Assembly (NCBI RefSeq): GCF_014174495.1
Contig: NZ_JACJHR010000001.1
Location: 124,001-188,000, forward strand
DNA from: Amycolatopsis echigonensis
Lineage (GTDB): Bacteria > Actinomycetota > Actinomycetes > Mycobacteriales > Pseudonocardiaceae
Length of the DNA: 64,000 nt
Reading direction: 5' to 3'
A model generated the notes under the pieces. That model was given only the letters and a program-made list of their open reading frames with translations, was not told where the DNA came from and did no database searches. Of the stretch, positions 15,885 through 25,080 are shown piece after piece. A program made the position numbers and the translations under genes. How positions within the stretch are numbered: position 1 is the first letter of the stretch; every line of letters begins with the position of its first letter.

Positions 15885-18707
15885 GTGCATGGAAGCGGGC
15901 GCGCGTCGAAGGCGGCCGACCGCTTGGTCGGACGCACGGCCGAGCTGGAGCTGCTTCGCTCGTGCCTGGATTCGGCCGGTGGCGGGCGTCCGGTCGTCAT
16001 GATGTGTGTGGGCGAGCCGGGCATCGGCAAGACGCGCCTGGCGGAGGCTCTGGGCGAGGCGGCTGGGGCGGCCGGTTTCGTGCAGGCTTGGGGCCTCGGC
16101 GACGAGGCGGACGGCGCCCCACCCTTCTGGCCGTGGATACGAATCCTGCGCCAACTCGCGCAGGAAACCCGCGTGCGCGAGCGCGTCCTGGCTGAGGCGC
16201 TGGAGGTTCTCTCCGGCCGTGACGTGGGGCAGTATGCGGCTGACGCGCAGGCGCGGTTCCGTCGATTCGAGACTGTCGTGGAGGCGCTGCGCGAAGTCGC
16301 CGCAGCGTCGCCGACGCTGATCATTCTCGATGACGCGCACTGGGTCGACGAGTCCTCGATTCTGCTGTTGCAGCATGTCACGCGCGGGCTGCGAAGCGAG
16401 CGGCTGTGCGTGGTGGTGACGATGCGAGCGACTGATCCGCGCGTCCGAGCGGTGAGGAGCGACCTGCTACGGAGCCCGTTCGCGCGCGAGCTGTCGCTAC
16501 ACGGCTTGCCAGTCTCCGGCGTTCGCGAATACTTGGACGCAGCGGGTCTGCTCGCCGACGATGCGGACGCCGAACGCGTTCATGAGCTCACCGGCGGCAA
16601 TCCGCTGTTCCTGGCCGAATACGCGCGCACATATCGCACAGGCGGGCTTTCTCCGACCGTGCGCGAGACGATTGCGCGCCGTATTCGGACGTTGCCGGCG
16701 GACACGTCGCGCGTCCTGGCCAGCGCCGCCGTTCTCGGGCCGGAGTTTCTGGTGTCCGAGGTGACGGAGGTGGCTGGCTTCACTCAGACGGACGTTCAAG
16801 CAGCTCTCGACGACTTGGACCTTGCCGGCCTCGTCGCGCCGACCGCGGCAGGTCGGTACCGCTTCGTGCACTCGCTAGTGCGCGACGCGGTGGAAAGCGG
16901 TCTGGGCCATGCCGATCGAGCCGCCCTGCACCGTCAAGCCGCACGAATCGCGGAGGGGCGCCCGGAACCCGACCTGTTCGCCGTCGCGCACCACCTCGCC
17001 GAGGCGGCCGACGGTGACCCGGCGGGAGCGCTCGTGGCGATTCGGCGGGCGGCCGACGAGGCGATGCGGCGGCTCGCGTTCGAACCAGCGGTCCGGCTCT
17101 ACCGCCTGGCGCTGTCGATCGGTGCTGATCTGGAACCAGCCGAACAATTCGAGCTCTTGATGTCTCTCCAACGCGCGAGCCACGACGCGGGTGACCTCGG
17201 CGAGCGCCTTGCTTCGGCGACACGTGCCGCGTCGCTGGCTCGGCAGATCGGCCGGGGAGACCTGCTCGCCGAGGTTGCCCTGGCGATGCCGCCGGTCGGC
17301 CACATCGGCTTCGACCTCGCGACTCGACGGCTGTGCACCGAGGCGTTGGACGCCGTCGACCCCCAGGACCTACGGCTGCGCGCGATGTTGTCCGCGTGCT
17401 ATGCGGAAACGTTCAACTACCAGGCCGACGCGCTCGCTGGGCGCCGGGCGAGCCGGGCCGCGCTCGAACTTGCGGAGGCGAGCGGCGAGCCGACCGCGGT
17501 GATGGCCGCCTGCCGGTCGTTCCAAACGCTGTTCGCCGGCCCGGACGATCTCGACACGCGCGCCGAGATCGCCGAACGGATGATGCGGGTCGCCGAGTCA
17601 ACCCAAGATGCCCACCACGAACTCACCGCGCGGACGGCGTGGACAACCGTCCTGCTGGAGCGCGGCGACCTGGACGGCGCTGCCGACCAGGTCGCCGCGT
17701 CATCCGTGCCAACCGAGAAAATCGGCACGCCGGTCGCGCGGTTGCATTTGTTGTTGGCGCAGGCGACGCTCGCGCAGGCGCGCGGCCGCGTGGTCGAGGC
17801 GCGCCGGCTGGCCGACGCCGCCCACGCCGCAGCGGGCGGGACCGGACTGCCCAACGCACGTCACGGGCGGGCAGCACTGCTGGGCAACCTCGGCCGCCAT
17901 GCCGGGCACGACGACACGACGCTGTCCGCGTCGGGTGACTCGGCTGCGCCGAACCCCGGTGGCGCACCTCCGGTCATCGCCGGTATCGCCTTGGCGCACA
18001 GCCTGGTGACCGCGGGGCACACGGCCGAGGCGGCGGAGGTCTACGACTCGCTCGGGTCGCCGCGGCACTGGCGTCCGGCCCCGCACGTCACCCTGTTGTG
18101 CGCGGCCATGGGCATCGCGGTGGCGTCGGAGCTAGGCCGGGGCGAGGATCTGCCGGTCTTCGTCGAACGGCTGGCCAACTATCGAGGTCATCACGTAGTC
18201 AGCGGCGTCGGGGCGCTCGCCTATCTCGGGCCGGTCGAACTCTGGCTGGGCACAGCTGCCCGAAATCTCGGAAACCTCAGCGGTGCCCTGGAAGACCTCC
18301 AAGCGGCCCGCGACATCTGCGAACGCGTTGCCGCTCTCGGCTTCCAGTGCGACGCCGAAATCGAGATCGCCGCGGCACTCGTCGCACGAGGTGCCCCCGG
18401 CGACGCGAGGCGGGCGCGGCAGCTGATCGCGCACGCAACGGCCGTGGCGAACTCCCACCGCATGCCAGGCGTCCGCCGGCGTGCGGACTCGGTCCGCACG
18501 CAGCCAACCGGCACGAGTCTGCTCACGCGCCGCGAATGGGAGGTCGCCCGACTTGTCGCGGCGGGCCTGACAAACCGGCAGATCGGTGAGCGTCTCGTGC
18601 TTTCCGAGCGGACCGCGCAGAACCACGTCCAGCACATCCTCGACAAGCTCGGGGTGAACACGCGAAGTGCGATCGCGACGTGGGTGGCCGAGAACCGAGG
18701 TGAGTAG
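15885..18707 (+). CDS. LAL-type transcriptional regulator (ATPase plus LuxR HTH)
   Basis: 940 residues from GTG 15885 (a TTG at 15864 would add seven residues). Domain order: AAA-type ATPase with Walker A GEPGIGKTRL at about 43-52 and Walker B LIILDDAHW at 145-153; a long helical TPR-like middle region of Ala/Arg-rich repeats; a C-terminal LuxR helix-turn-helix (LLTRREWEVARLVAAGLTN, RQIGERLVLSERTAQNHV). LAL regulators are large activators often found next to secondary-metabolite or catabolic genes. The O-methyltransferase begins 90 bp downstream in the same direction and is a likely target. Confidence 0.9.
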   Translation: MHGSGRASKAADRLVGRTAELELLRSCLDSAGGGRPVVMMCVGEPGIGKTRLAEALGEAAGAAGFVQAWGLGDEADGAPPFWPWIRILRQLAQETRVRERVLAEALEVLSGRDVGQYAADAQARFRRFETVVEALREVAAASPTLIILDDAHWVDESSILLLQHVTRGLRSERLCVVVTMRATDPRVRAVRSDLLRSPFARELSLHGLPVSGVREYLDAAGLLADDADAERVHELTGGNPLFLAEYARTYRTGGLSPTVRETIARRIRTLPADTSRVLASAAVLGPEFLVSEVTEVAGFTQTDVQAALDDLDLAGLVAPTAAGRYRFVHSLVRDAVESGLGHADRAALHRQAARIAEGRPEPDLFAVAHHLAEAADGDPAGALVAIRRAADEAMRRLAFEPAVRLYRLALSIGADLEPAEQFELLMSLQRASHDAGDLGERLASATRAASLARQIGRGDLLAEVALAMPPVGHIGFDLATRRLCTEALDAVDPQDLRLRAMLSACYAETFNYQADALAGRRASRAALELAEASGEPTAVMAACRSFQTLFAGPDDLDTRAEIAERMMRVAESTQDAHHELTARTAWTTVLLERGDLDGAADQVAASSVPTEKIGTPVARLHLLLAQATLAQARGRVVEARRLADAAHAAAGGTGLPNARHGRAALLGNLGRHAGHDDTTLSASGDSAAPNPGGAPPVIAGIALAHSLVTAGHTAEAAEVYDSLGSPRHWRPAPHVTLLCAAMGIAVASELGRGEDLPVFVERLANYRGHHVVSGVGALAYLGPVELWLGTAARNLGNLSGALEDLQAARDICERVAALGFQCDAEIEIAAALVARGAPGDARRARQLIAHATAVANSHRMPGVRRRADSVRTQPTGTSLLTRREWEVARLVAAGLTNRQIGERLVLSERTAQNHVQHILDKLGVNTRSAIATWVAENRGE

Positions 18708-18797
18708 GAATCTGAGTCATCCGGCGGATCTGCGCGCAGCCGCCGGCTCGTAGCGTCCGGTTCGTCGACGACTCGCGACGAAATCGGAGGGCATCTC

Positions 18798-19799
18798 ATG
18801 ACCACGACATCCGTGCACGACGCGGCGGTCGATCAGCTGTGGGCAATGACGACGGCCCACCTGCACGCACGTGCCCTCCACGTCGTCGCAGACCTCGGTG
18901 TCGCGGACCTGATCGGGGACGATCCGGTCCCGGTCAGCGAACTCGCGGCCGCCTGCGGCGTGGCGCACCACTCACTGGGACGGGTATTGCGACTACTGGC
19001 CGACCTTGGGGTGTTTCGGCACGGGCCGGCGGGCGTGGAGCACACAGCGATGTCGCGCGTGCTGCGCACCGACCACGCGGAGTCCCTGCGCGCGTTCGCG
19101 CAGCTGATGGCACTCGATGTGGTCTGGCACGGAGTCGCATCACTCGAAACAGCAGTACGGCACGGGACCACCGGCATCGCCGAGATCGCGCCGAACGGCC
19201 TCTTCGACTACCTGGCCGAACACCCAGCACAAGCGCAGCTGTTCGACAACGCCATGCAGGCGAAGGCGCGCGCGGACGTGGACGCGGTCATCCGCGCCTA
19301 CGACTTCAGTCCCTTCGGGACGGTCGCGGACATCGGCGGAGGGACCGGGCAGTTGCTTAAGGCAATCCTGACCAGGCACCGCACCGTTCGCGGCATCCTG
19401 TTCGACCTGCCGCACGTGATCGCCCAGGCCGGTGTCGACGACGCTCACCTCACCACGTGCGCGGGAGATTTCTTCACCGACCCGCTGCCAGCGGCCGACC
19501 TCTACGTGCTGATGGAGGTGCTGCACGACTGGCCCGACCGGGGCACCACCGCGATCTTGCGCGGCGTGCGGGCCGCGTGCCGAACCGGTGCCGTGGTCCT
19601 CGTGATCGAAAGCCTGCCCAGCGACGAGCATCCGGATCCGCGAGCTCGCACGCTCGACTTGCTGATGCTTGCCGTCAGCGGCGGCCAGGAACGCAGCCCG
19701 TCAGAACTCGATCGCCTGCTCACGGCCACTGGTTTCCGCCGGACCGCCGTGCTCGACATCGCCGGACCGCTGCGCATCGCCGAAGCCGTCGCCGTCTGA
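18798..19799 (+). CDS. SAM-dependent O-methyltransferase (methyltransf_2 family)
   Basis: 333 residues. N-terminal dimerisation/winged-helix domain (HARALHVVADLGVADLIG, HHSLGRVLRLLADLG) and a C-terminal Rossmann domain with the SAM motif VADIGGGTGQLL, then DLPHVIAQA, FFTDPLPAADLYVLMEVLHDWPD, the classical layout of hydroxyindole/polyketide O-methyltransferases such as TcmN-C or DmpM. It methylates a hydroxyl on a small aromatic or polyketide substrate. GGAGGG precedes the ATG. The downstream antibiotic-monooxygenase-like gene suggests a small tailoring pair under the LAL regulator. Confidence 0.9.
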   Translation: MTTTSVHDAAVDQLWAMTTAHLHARALHVVADLGVADLIGDDPVPVSELAAACGVAHHSLGRVLRLLADLGVFRHGPAGVEHTAMSRVLRTDHAESLRAFAQLMALDVVWHGVASLETAVRHGTTGIAEIAPNGLFDYLAEHPAQAQLFDNAMQAKARADVDAVIRAYDFSPFGTVADIGGGTGQLLKAILTRHRTVRGILFDLPHVIAQAGVDDAHLTTCAGDFFTDPLPAADLYVLMEVLHDWPDRGTTAILRGVRAACRTGAVVLVIESLPSDEHPDPRARTLDLLMLAVSGGQERSPSELDRLLTATGFRRTAVLDIAGPLRIAEAVAV

Positions 19800-19801
19800 T
19801 C

Positions 19802-19836
19802 CATGTCCCGACAACCAGATTCATGTCCCGACTACC
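19802..19836 (+). repeat. Tandem 20-bp repeat between two genes
   Basis: CATGTCCCGACAACC (19802-19816) is repeated as CATGTCCCGACTACC (19822-19836) with a 20-bp period, directly before the ribosome site of the next gene. Confidence 0.7.
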
Positions 19837-19850
19837 GAAGGAGAGCACCC

Positions 19851-20120
19851 ATGCACGCAGTCGTCTTCACCGTCGAATTCAAGCCGTCGGCGACACCACA
19901 ACAGCTCGACAACGAACTCGACCACCTCGCCAGCCACGTCCGCACGATTCCTGGCTTCGTCCGCGGGACGTGGGCGACCGACGGTCGAACTGGCGTGAGC
20001 TTTCAGCTGTTCACCGACGAAACTGCGGCGCGAAGCGTCGCCGCGAACGCGTCTGTACCAGCCGACGCCGCGGTCTCCCTCCGCTCCGCCAACGTCTACG
20101 AGGTAGCCCGCGACGTCTGA
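19851..20120 (+). CDS. Small ABM-like (antibiotic biosynthesis monooxygenase fold) protein
   Basis: 89 residues from ATG 19851, with GGAGAG upstream. The pattern of a ferredoxin-like dimeric alpha/beta barrel is visible: a first strand AVVFTVEFKP, a helix ending LDHLASHVRTIPGF, a strand GVSFQLFTDE and a final helix. Family members are cofactor-free monooxygenases or heme-degrading proteins, and many are uncharacterised. It lies 51 bp after the O-methyltransferase and is probably co-transcribed. Confidence 0.65.
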   Translation: MHAVVFTVEFKPSATPQQLDNELDHLASHVRTIPGFVRGTWATDGRTGVSFQLFTDETAARSVAANASVPADAAVSLRSANVYEVARDV

Positions 20121-20241
20121 AGTGCGAGATCAGTCTGCGAAGCAGCCGGAGTTCGGCTTCGACCACGCGCGCGGGCTCGAACGGGACGTGAGCGCTCGTC
20201 TGGGAACCCTGGATTCGATACATCTCGGCAGGTCGCCGGGA

Positions 20242-21849
20242 TCAGATCCGCATCGCTTGGGGCAGCACGAAGTAGAACAGAGCTCCGATGCCGATGAGGT
20301 AGGCGAGGATGACCAGTGTCCAGCCCATGTTGTAGCGGATGACCTGGCCTTCGTCGCGGACGAATTTGGTGGTCGCGACGCCGACGCTGGCTGTCTGCGG
20401 CGCGATCGGTTTGCCGACCTCGGCGCCGAGGGAGTTGAGCGAGGGCAGCAGGAGCACCGGGGCGTGGATCAGTTGCGCCACCGAGTATTGGAAGTGCCCG
20501 AACACGGCGTTGGAGGAGGTGTTGCTGCCAGACAAGGCGACCGCGATCCAGCCCAGGACCGGGGAGAGCACCACGAACCAGGTGCCCAGGTGGGAGAACC
20601 CGTTCGCCATGGAGTTGGCGATCCCGCTGAAGTTGTAGACCGCCGCCAGCCCGAAGATCAGCGGCCCGACCAGCAGCGCACCCCACATCTGCTGGAACGT
20701 GGACCGGAACACCCGGCGCAGCTGGTCTCCGCGCGGCCGCAGATAGGCCAGGATCAGCAGCCAGCTGACCAGGATCGCAGTGCCGGCGATGAAGGGCGCG
20801 AACTTCCACGTGACAGCGGAGGCGGTGTGGCCGAGCGAGGACCGCGCCGACACGCTGGGCGCGAACGGGGTCCAGTTGCCCAGCTTCGACCACGGTCCCG
20901 TCCAGGCCACGACGACGATGACGAGGATCAGGAACGGCAGCAGCGCCCGCAGCGGCGCGGTCTGCCGTCGGGGAGTATCGGCGACGGGGGATCGGTCGGA
21001 CGGGATCGGCACACCGCCGAAGCCGAGGGTTTCCTTGGGCTGCCACACTTTCAGCAGGAGCAGCAACGCGGCGAAACAGACCAGCGAACCGATGACGTCG
21101 GGCAGGTACGGGCCGAGGTATTGCGAGGTCGGGTACTGCCCGATGATGTAGCCGAACGAGCCGACCAGCGCCAGCGGCCATCCGGTCTTGATGCCGCGTT
21201 TGCCGCTCACCAGGTACAGCAAGATCCACGGCGGCGCCAGCGCGAGCACCGCGACGATCTTGCCGATGGACGCGGACAGCGCCGTGGCCGAAAGGCCGGT
21301 GACAGCCGCGAGGCCGAGGACCGGGGCGCCCAGGGCGCCGTAGGACACCGGCGCGTTGTTGGCCAGTGCGGCCACCCGCAACGCGGGCAGGTCGGCGATG
21401 CCGAACGCGATGAGGATCGGCGCGACAACGGCCCAGGGGTAACCGAATCCGACCAGGCCTTCCAGCAACGCCCCGAAGGCCCACGCGATCAGCAGCGTCT
21501 GCACGCGGATGTCAGCGGTCGCCTGCTCGATCAGCCAGTTCTTGAACACGTCGAACGCGCCGGTCACCACGAGCGTGTTGTAGATGACGACGCCCCAGAA
21601 CACGATCCAGTCGACCGACCAGAAACCCTGGCCGGCGCCGATCCCGTAGGCCTTGGCCGTCGCGGCGAACGGCGCGTGCCACACCGTGACGCCGAGCGCG
21701 ATCGTCACCAGTGCGCCGACGATCACGGCCTGCCATGCCGAGATGCGGAAAACCGCCAGGAGCAACAGCAAGACGATGACCGGAGCGAGCGCGAGGAGTG
21801 TGCTGCCGAATACGCTGTGGGCAGGGTCGAGGACCTGCGAGAACACCAT
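20242..21849 (-). CDS. lctP: L-lactate permease
   Basis: 535 residues, almost entirely membrane-spanning (about 13-14 helices). Family signatures are clear: WIVFWGVVIYNTLVVTGAF near residue 85-105, AWAFGALLEGLVGFGYPWAV, LANNAPVSYGALGAP and, near the end, SGSNTSSNAVFGHFQY. LctP takes up lactate or glycolate with protons at the cytoplasmic membrane. It is a single gene with an inverted repeat upstream. No lactate dehydrogenase genes lie next to it. Confidence 0.92.
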   Translation of the reverse strand: MVFSQVLDPAHSVFGSTLLALAPVIVLLLLLAVFRISAWQAVIVGALVTIALGVTVWHAPFAATAKAYGIGAGQGFWSVDWIVFWGVVIYNTLVVTGAFDVFKNWLIEQATADIRVQTLLIAWAFGALLEGLVGFGYPWAVVAPILIAFGIADLPALRVAALANNAPVSYGALGAPVLGLAAVTGLSATALSASIGKIVAVLALAPPWILLYLVSGKRGIKTGWPLALVGSFGYIIGQYPTSQYLGPYLPDVIGSLVCFAALLLLLKVWQPKETLGFGGVPIPSDRSPVADTPRRQTAPLRALLPFLILVIVVVAWTGPWSKLGNWTPFAPSVSARSSLGHTASAVTWKFAPFIAGTAILVSWLLILAYLRPRGDQLRRVFRSTFQQMWGALLVGPLIFGLAAVYNFSGIANSMANGFSHLGTWFVVLSPVLGWIAVALSGSNTSSNAVFGHFQYSVAQLIHAPVLLLPSLNSLGAEVGKPIAPQTASVGVATTKFVRDEGQVIRYNMGWTLVILAYLIGIGALFYFVLPQAMRI

Positions 21850-21894
21850 CGTTGGCCTCCGCGCGCCGTCGGGTTCTGCCGGTTTACCTGCCCG

Positions 21895-21910
21895 TTGACA
21901 CAGGTGTCAA
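21895..21910. promoter_or_regulatory. Candidate operator/promoter of the lactate permease gene
   Basis: TTGACACAGGTGTCAA is an inverted repeat with 7-bp arms and a 2-bp centre, 46 bp upstream of the permease start. On the minus strand its outer half is a TTGACA -35 element, followed 17 bp later by GTAAAC, so a bound repressor would block the polymerase. Confidence 0.55.
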
Positions 21911-22103
21911 GGACGTCCGGCAAACCGGCGGGCGTTCACTCCGGAGGCCGGTTGTCAGGTGCTGATCTTCTCGCCAGACAGCAGGACGGACCGCGGGTTC
22001 GCGCGGCACCCGTCGGGCCGAGCAGGGGAAAGGGGCCGGTCGACGGACCCTCGCGGCACGTCTGCTGCTGAAACCTTCGGTGGGTGTCGGTTAAAGTCGC
22101 GGC

Positions 22104-22937
22104 ATGGTTGACGAGGCTCCGCGCATCGACATCGACCGGCCGAGCGCCGGCCGGATCTACGATTACGTGCTGGGGGGCACGCACAACTACGCCATCGACC
22201 GGGAGTTCGCGGAGCAGCAGCTGAAGGAAATGCCGCAGATGCGGGTCGGGATGGTGGCCAATCGGGAGTTTCTCGGCCGGGCTGTGCGGTTCGCGGTGGA
22301 GTCGGGCATCCGGCAGTTCGTCGACATCGGCAGCGGGCTGCCGACGCAGGGCAACGTGCACGAGGTGGCCGATGAGGTCGCGCCGGGGGAGTGCCGTGTC
22401 GTCTACGTCGACAACGAGCCGGTCGCGCACGCGCACTCGCAGATCCTGTTGGAGGACACCGCGGACCCGTTGCGCCACCGGGCGATCTTCGGCGATTATT
22501 TCGACGGTCCCGGTCTGTGGGAGCGGGTGCTGGACGAGGGCATCATCGATCCGGATGAGCCGGTCTGCCTGCTGATCGTCGCGTTGCTGCACTTCATGCC
22601 GGACGACCTGGAGCCGGAACGGCAGTTGGCGCACTATCGCGACCTGCTGGCGCCGGGCAGCCTGCTCGCGCTGACGCACGTCAGCATGAATCCCGAGGAC
22701 GAGGACGCGCTGGGCTCGTTCGGCAAGGTGTCGGGGCAGTACACGCAACGGGCGACCCTGCCGCTGACCCAGCGGAGCCGGGAGCAGATCGCCGCTTTGT
22801 TCGGCGACTTCGAGCTTGTCGAGCCCGGGTTGGTGTGGCTTCCGGATTGGCGTCCGGACGCGCCGATCCAGGGAGACTCCGCGGAGGCGAACATCGTCGG
22901 CGGGGTCGCGCGCAAGCGAGGCAGCACGAGGAGATGA
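22104..22937 (+). CDS. SAM-dependent methyltransferase, PF04672 (DUF574) family
   Basis: 277 residues from ATG 22104. Family signatures: IDIDRPSAGRIYDYVLGG, NYAIDREFAEQQL, FVDIGSGLPTQGNVHEVA and VVYVDNEPVAHAHSQ, then LLIVALLHFMPD. These methyltransferases are abundant in actinomycetes, often tens of copies per genome, and mostly lack assigned substrates; some act in specialised metabolism. A TAAAGT hexamer seven bases before the ATG suggests a leaderless transcript. No operon partner. Confidence 0.9.
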   Translation: MVDEAPRIDIDRPSAGRIYDYVLGGTHNYAIDREFAEQQLKEMPQMRVGMVANREFLGRAVRFAVESGIRQFVDIGSGLPTQGNVHEVADEVAPGECRVVYVDNEPVAHAHSQILLEDTADPLRHRAIFGDYFDGPGLWERVLDEGIIDPDEPVCLLIVALLHFMPDDLEPERQLAHYRDLLAPGSLLALTHVSMNPEDEDALGSFGKVSGQYTQRATLPLTQRSREQIAALFGDFELVEPGLVWLPDWRPDAPIQGDSAEANIVGGVARKRGSTRR

Positions 22938-23324
22938 GCGTGCTCCGACGTGCGGTGCTGATCCATCGGTGGTCCGGCATCCGCGCTGGATCGGCTTGCT
23001 GACGTTCGGGATTGTGTTCATTCAGCTGGAACAGTCGGTTGCCGGGATTGACCGGCTGTTGGGAGCCCAGCTGGAGCGGGCAAGCGTCTATCTGGAGTGC
23101 GATCGGTGCAGGTGCTGTGCCGGAACCAACCGCTGGGACGGCGCCGAAACCCGCGTCTGCTGCTCCGGTCGGACATTCGCCCTGGGTCGAAAACCCGGGC
23201 AGCGACTACAGCACCACCGGGTCTCCGGTTATGTGGTGCACCGCAGTGGTGAACGACTGGATCGCCGTCGGTCCGGATTCCGCATTGCGCGGGACCTGCG
23301 CTCCCGCGTCGGCGGTCACGCTGG
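22938..23324. other. Intergenic stretch with a possible small remnant
   Basis: A frame at about 23110-23320 has a Pro/Ala-rich part followed by SPWVENPGSDYSTTGSPVMW, with reasonable codon bias, but no credible start or recognised family. Otherwise nothing is visible. Confidence 0.25.
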
Positions 23325-24062
23325 CTAGGGCCTGGCCCGGAACATGGCGATCCAGTTGGAGAATTCGCACGCCAGGTGGAGCCGGTGCTCGCGGAGCATG
23401 GCCGGCGCGGTGAGCTTCGGGAACTCGACGCGGAGCCGGGCGTGGAATCCGCCGTCCTGGTCGCGGAATTCGTGGCGGACGCCGCCGATCGCCTGGCCCG
23501 CTGCGGTGCGGGCGACGCCCGACGCGTCGAGCGGGAACTCCGCGTCTCGGGGCGTCACGAGCGACGAGGTGTCGGCGTAGTCGATGAAGAACCGGGTCGC
23601 GAGGGGGCTTCCGCCGGTCGTTTCCACCACTTCCTGCCTGCCGTCGGGTGCGGTGTCGATCAGGAAGTGGTCCGGGTTCGCGGCAATCATGCTGCGGGCG
23701 TAATCGCTGCGGCCGGTGTCGCTGAACCAGTCGACGAACTCGCCCGCCCGGCCGGCACCAGACACGTACAGGTCGCAGGTGCTCAGTGCGCGGCGTCCGC
23801 GCGAGAGTCCGGTGAGCGCCCGGGAAACGGTTTCGCTGAGGCGGAGGTCGCGATGCAGCCGACGGCGCACTTCGTCCGGGCCGAGGGCGAGCTTGGCGTC
23901 GGCGAAGCTTGTCCTCATCTGGGCGAGGTCGCCTCGCGGAGCGGGCAAGCCCAGCTTCGCCGCTGCTTTGCGCATCCGGCCGGCTTCCCACTTGAGCACG
24001 TCGTCGCGGGAGACCGGACGTCCGTCGAGGACTGTGCGGATGGACAGCGGGGCAGGTGGCAT
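23325..24062 (-). CDS. Conserved protein of unknown function, paralogue of the 25081 gene
   Basis: 245 residues if translation starts at ATG 24062, which has GGAGG five bases upstream; a longer frame begins at GTG 24128 inside a palindrome and is less likely. No known domain recognised. It aligns along its length with the gene at 25081-25956: shared blocks are VLKWEAGRMR versus VLEWEARRLR, RFFIDYADTS versus RFVIDYADTA, GGVRHEFRD versus GAVRHQFRD, and HLACEFSNW in both. Unlike its paralogue it has no signal peptide, so it would be cytoplasmic. It is divergent from the XRE-cupin regulator, with a palindrome between them. Confidence 0.7.
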   Translation of the reverse strand: MPPAPLSIRTVLDGRPVSRDDVLKWEAGRMRKAAAKLGLPAPRGDLAQMRTSFADAKLALGPDEVRRRLHRDLRLSETVSRALTGLSRGRRALSTCDLYVSGAGRAGEFVDWFSDTGRSDYARSMIAANPDHFLIDTAPDGRQEVVETTGGSPLATRFFIDYADTSSLVTPRDAEFPLDASGVARTAAGQAIGGVRHEFRDQDGGFHARLRVEFPKLTAPAMLREHRLHLACEFSNWIAMFRARP

Positions 24063-24124
24063 CGGAGCCTCCGGTGGTGGACGTGCCCGCGACGAGGGTG
24101 CCTGCGCGGAACTCGTGTGCGTTG

Positions 24125-24138
24125 ACACTGAACAGTGT
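24125..24138. promoter_or_regulatory. Candidate operator between the paralogue gene and the XRE-cupin regulator
   Basis: ACACTG-AA-CAGTGT is a perfect inverted repeat 63 bp upstream of the minus-strand gene and about 80 bp upstream of the plus-strand regulator, placed to control both. Confidence 0.5.
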
Positions 24139-24216
24139 AGATCCCGCGTGCGCCGGTCCGGGCGGTATCGTTCAGCGAGGGCGGATCAGGTCTGCCCACC
24201 TGGACGGCGAGCAGGG

Positions 24217-24942
24217 GTGACTGTGGAGCACATGATCGGTCCGGCGCTGCGGGAGGCGCGGTTGGCGCGCAACCTGAGCCTGCGCAGCGTCGCGGCGGCG
24301 GCCAAGATTTCCGCGAGCCTGTTGTCCCAGGTCGAGAACGGCAAGTCGCAGCCGTCGGTGAGCACGCTGTACGCACTGGTCAGCCACCTCGGCGTCTCGC
24401 TCGATGATCTGCTGGGCCTCGGCGGCGGTCGCGCCGTCGCGACCCCGGCCGAGCGGCCGCCGGGCGAGGCGTCGTCCGGGGTGGTCCAGCGTGCCGCCGA
24501 CAACCCGGTGCTGGAGATGGCCAGCGGGGTCCGGTGGGAGCGGCTGGCGGTCGGCTCGGGTACTGGAGCGGACGCGCTGCTGGTCACCTACGAACCGGGC
24601 GCGGCGAGTGCCGCGGACCGGAAGCTGATGCGGCACAGCGGGACCGAGCACGCCTACCTGCTGTCCGGGGAATTGGTCCTGCTGCTGGACTTCGAGCGGC
24701 ATGCGATCGCCGCGGGCGATTCGCTGTGCTTCGACTCCACCCGGCCGCACCTGTACGTGAACCAGGGCGCCGAACCCGCGCGCGGCATCTGGTTCGTCAC
24801 GGGACGGCACGAGCTCGACCACACGCAGGACTGGGTCGCCGCGCAACTCGGTCCCGCCGGTTTCGCCGCCTCGCCGTCGAACGCGGCAGAGGCGCTCGAG
24901 ATGCTCGCAGCGGAGCGCGCCGCGGAAGGCGGAGCCGGCTGA
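24217..24942 (+). CDS. XRE-family regulator with C-terminal cupin domain
   Basis: 241 residues from GTG 24217 (ATG 24232 also possible). Helix-turn-helix at about 10-65: LREARLARNLSLRSVAAAAK, SASLLSQVENGKSQPSVSTL. Cupin_2 at about 140-215 with HSGTEHAYLLSGELVLLL, AAGDSLCFDSTRPH as metal-site motifs. This PuuR/SutR-like architecture senses a small molecule or metal through the cupin and regulates neighbouring genes. It sits between two paralogous unknown proteins that point outward from it, one cytoplasmic and one exported. Confidence 0.88.
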   Translation: MTVEHMIGPALREARLARNLSLRSVAAAAKISASLLSQVENGKSQPSVSTLYALVSHLGVSLDDLLGLGGGRAVATPAERPPGEASSGVVQRAADNPVLEMASGVRWERLAVGSGTGADALLVTYEPGAASAADRKLMRHSGTEHAYLLSGELVLLLDFERHAIAAGDSLCFDSTRPHLYVNQGAEPARGIWFVTGRHELDHTQDWVAAQLGPAGFAASPSNAAEALEMLAAERAAEGGAG

Positions 24943-25080
24943 AACAGGAGCGCGAGCTCCGCCGGAAGTGTGCCGGATCTGGGACACCGAGGCCCCGCCG
25001 CGGCGGCCTAGCATCCCCGGCGCGGTACGGATCGAAATGCCGTGCCGCTGCCCGGAAATGCTTCTCCTCGGAGGTGTCCT

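Noticed and set aside
24063-24128. GTG 24128 as start of the cytoplasmic paralogue
   Set aside because: It lies within the ACACTG-AA-CAGTGT palindrome and has no ribosome site, whereas ATG 24062 has GGAGG at ideal distance.
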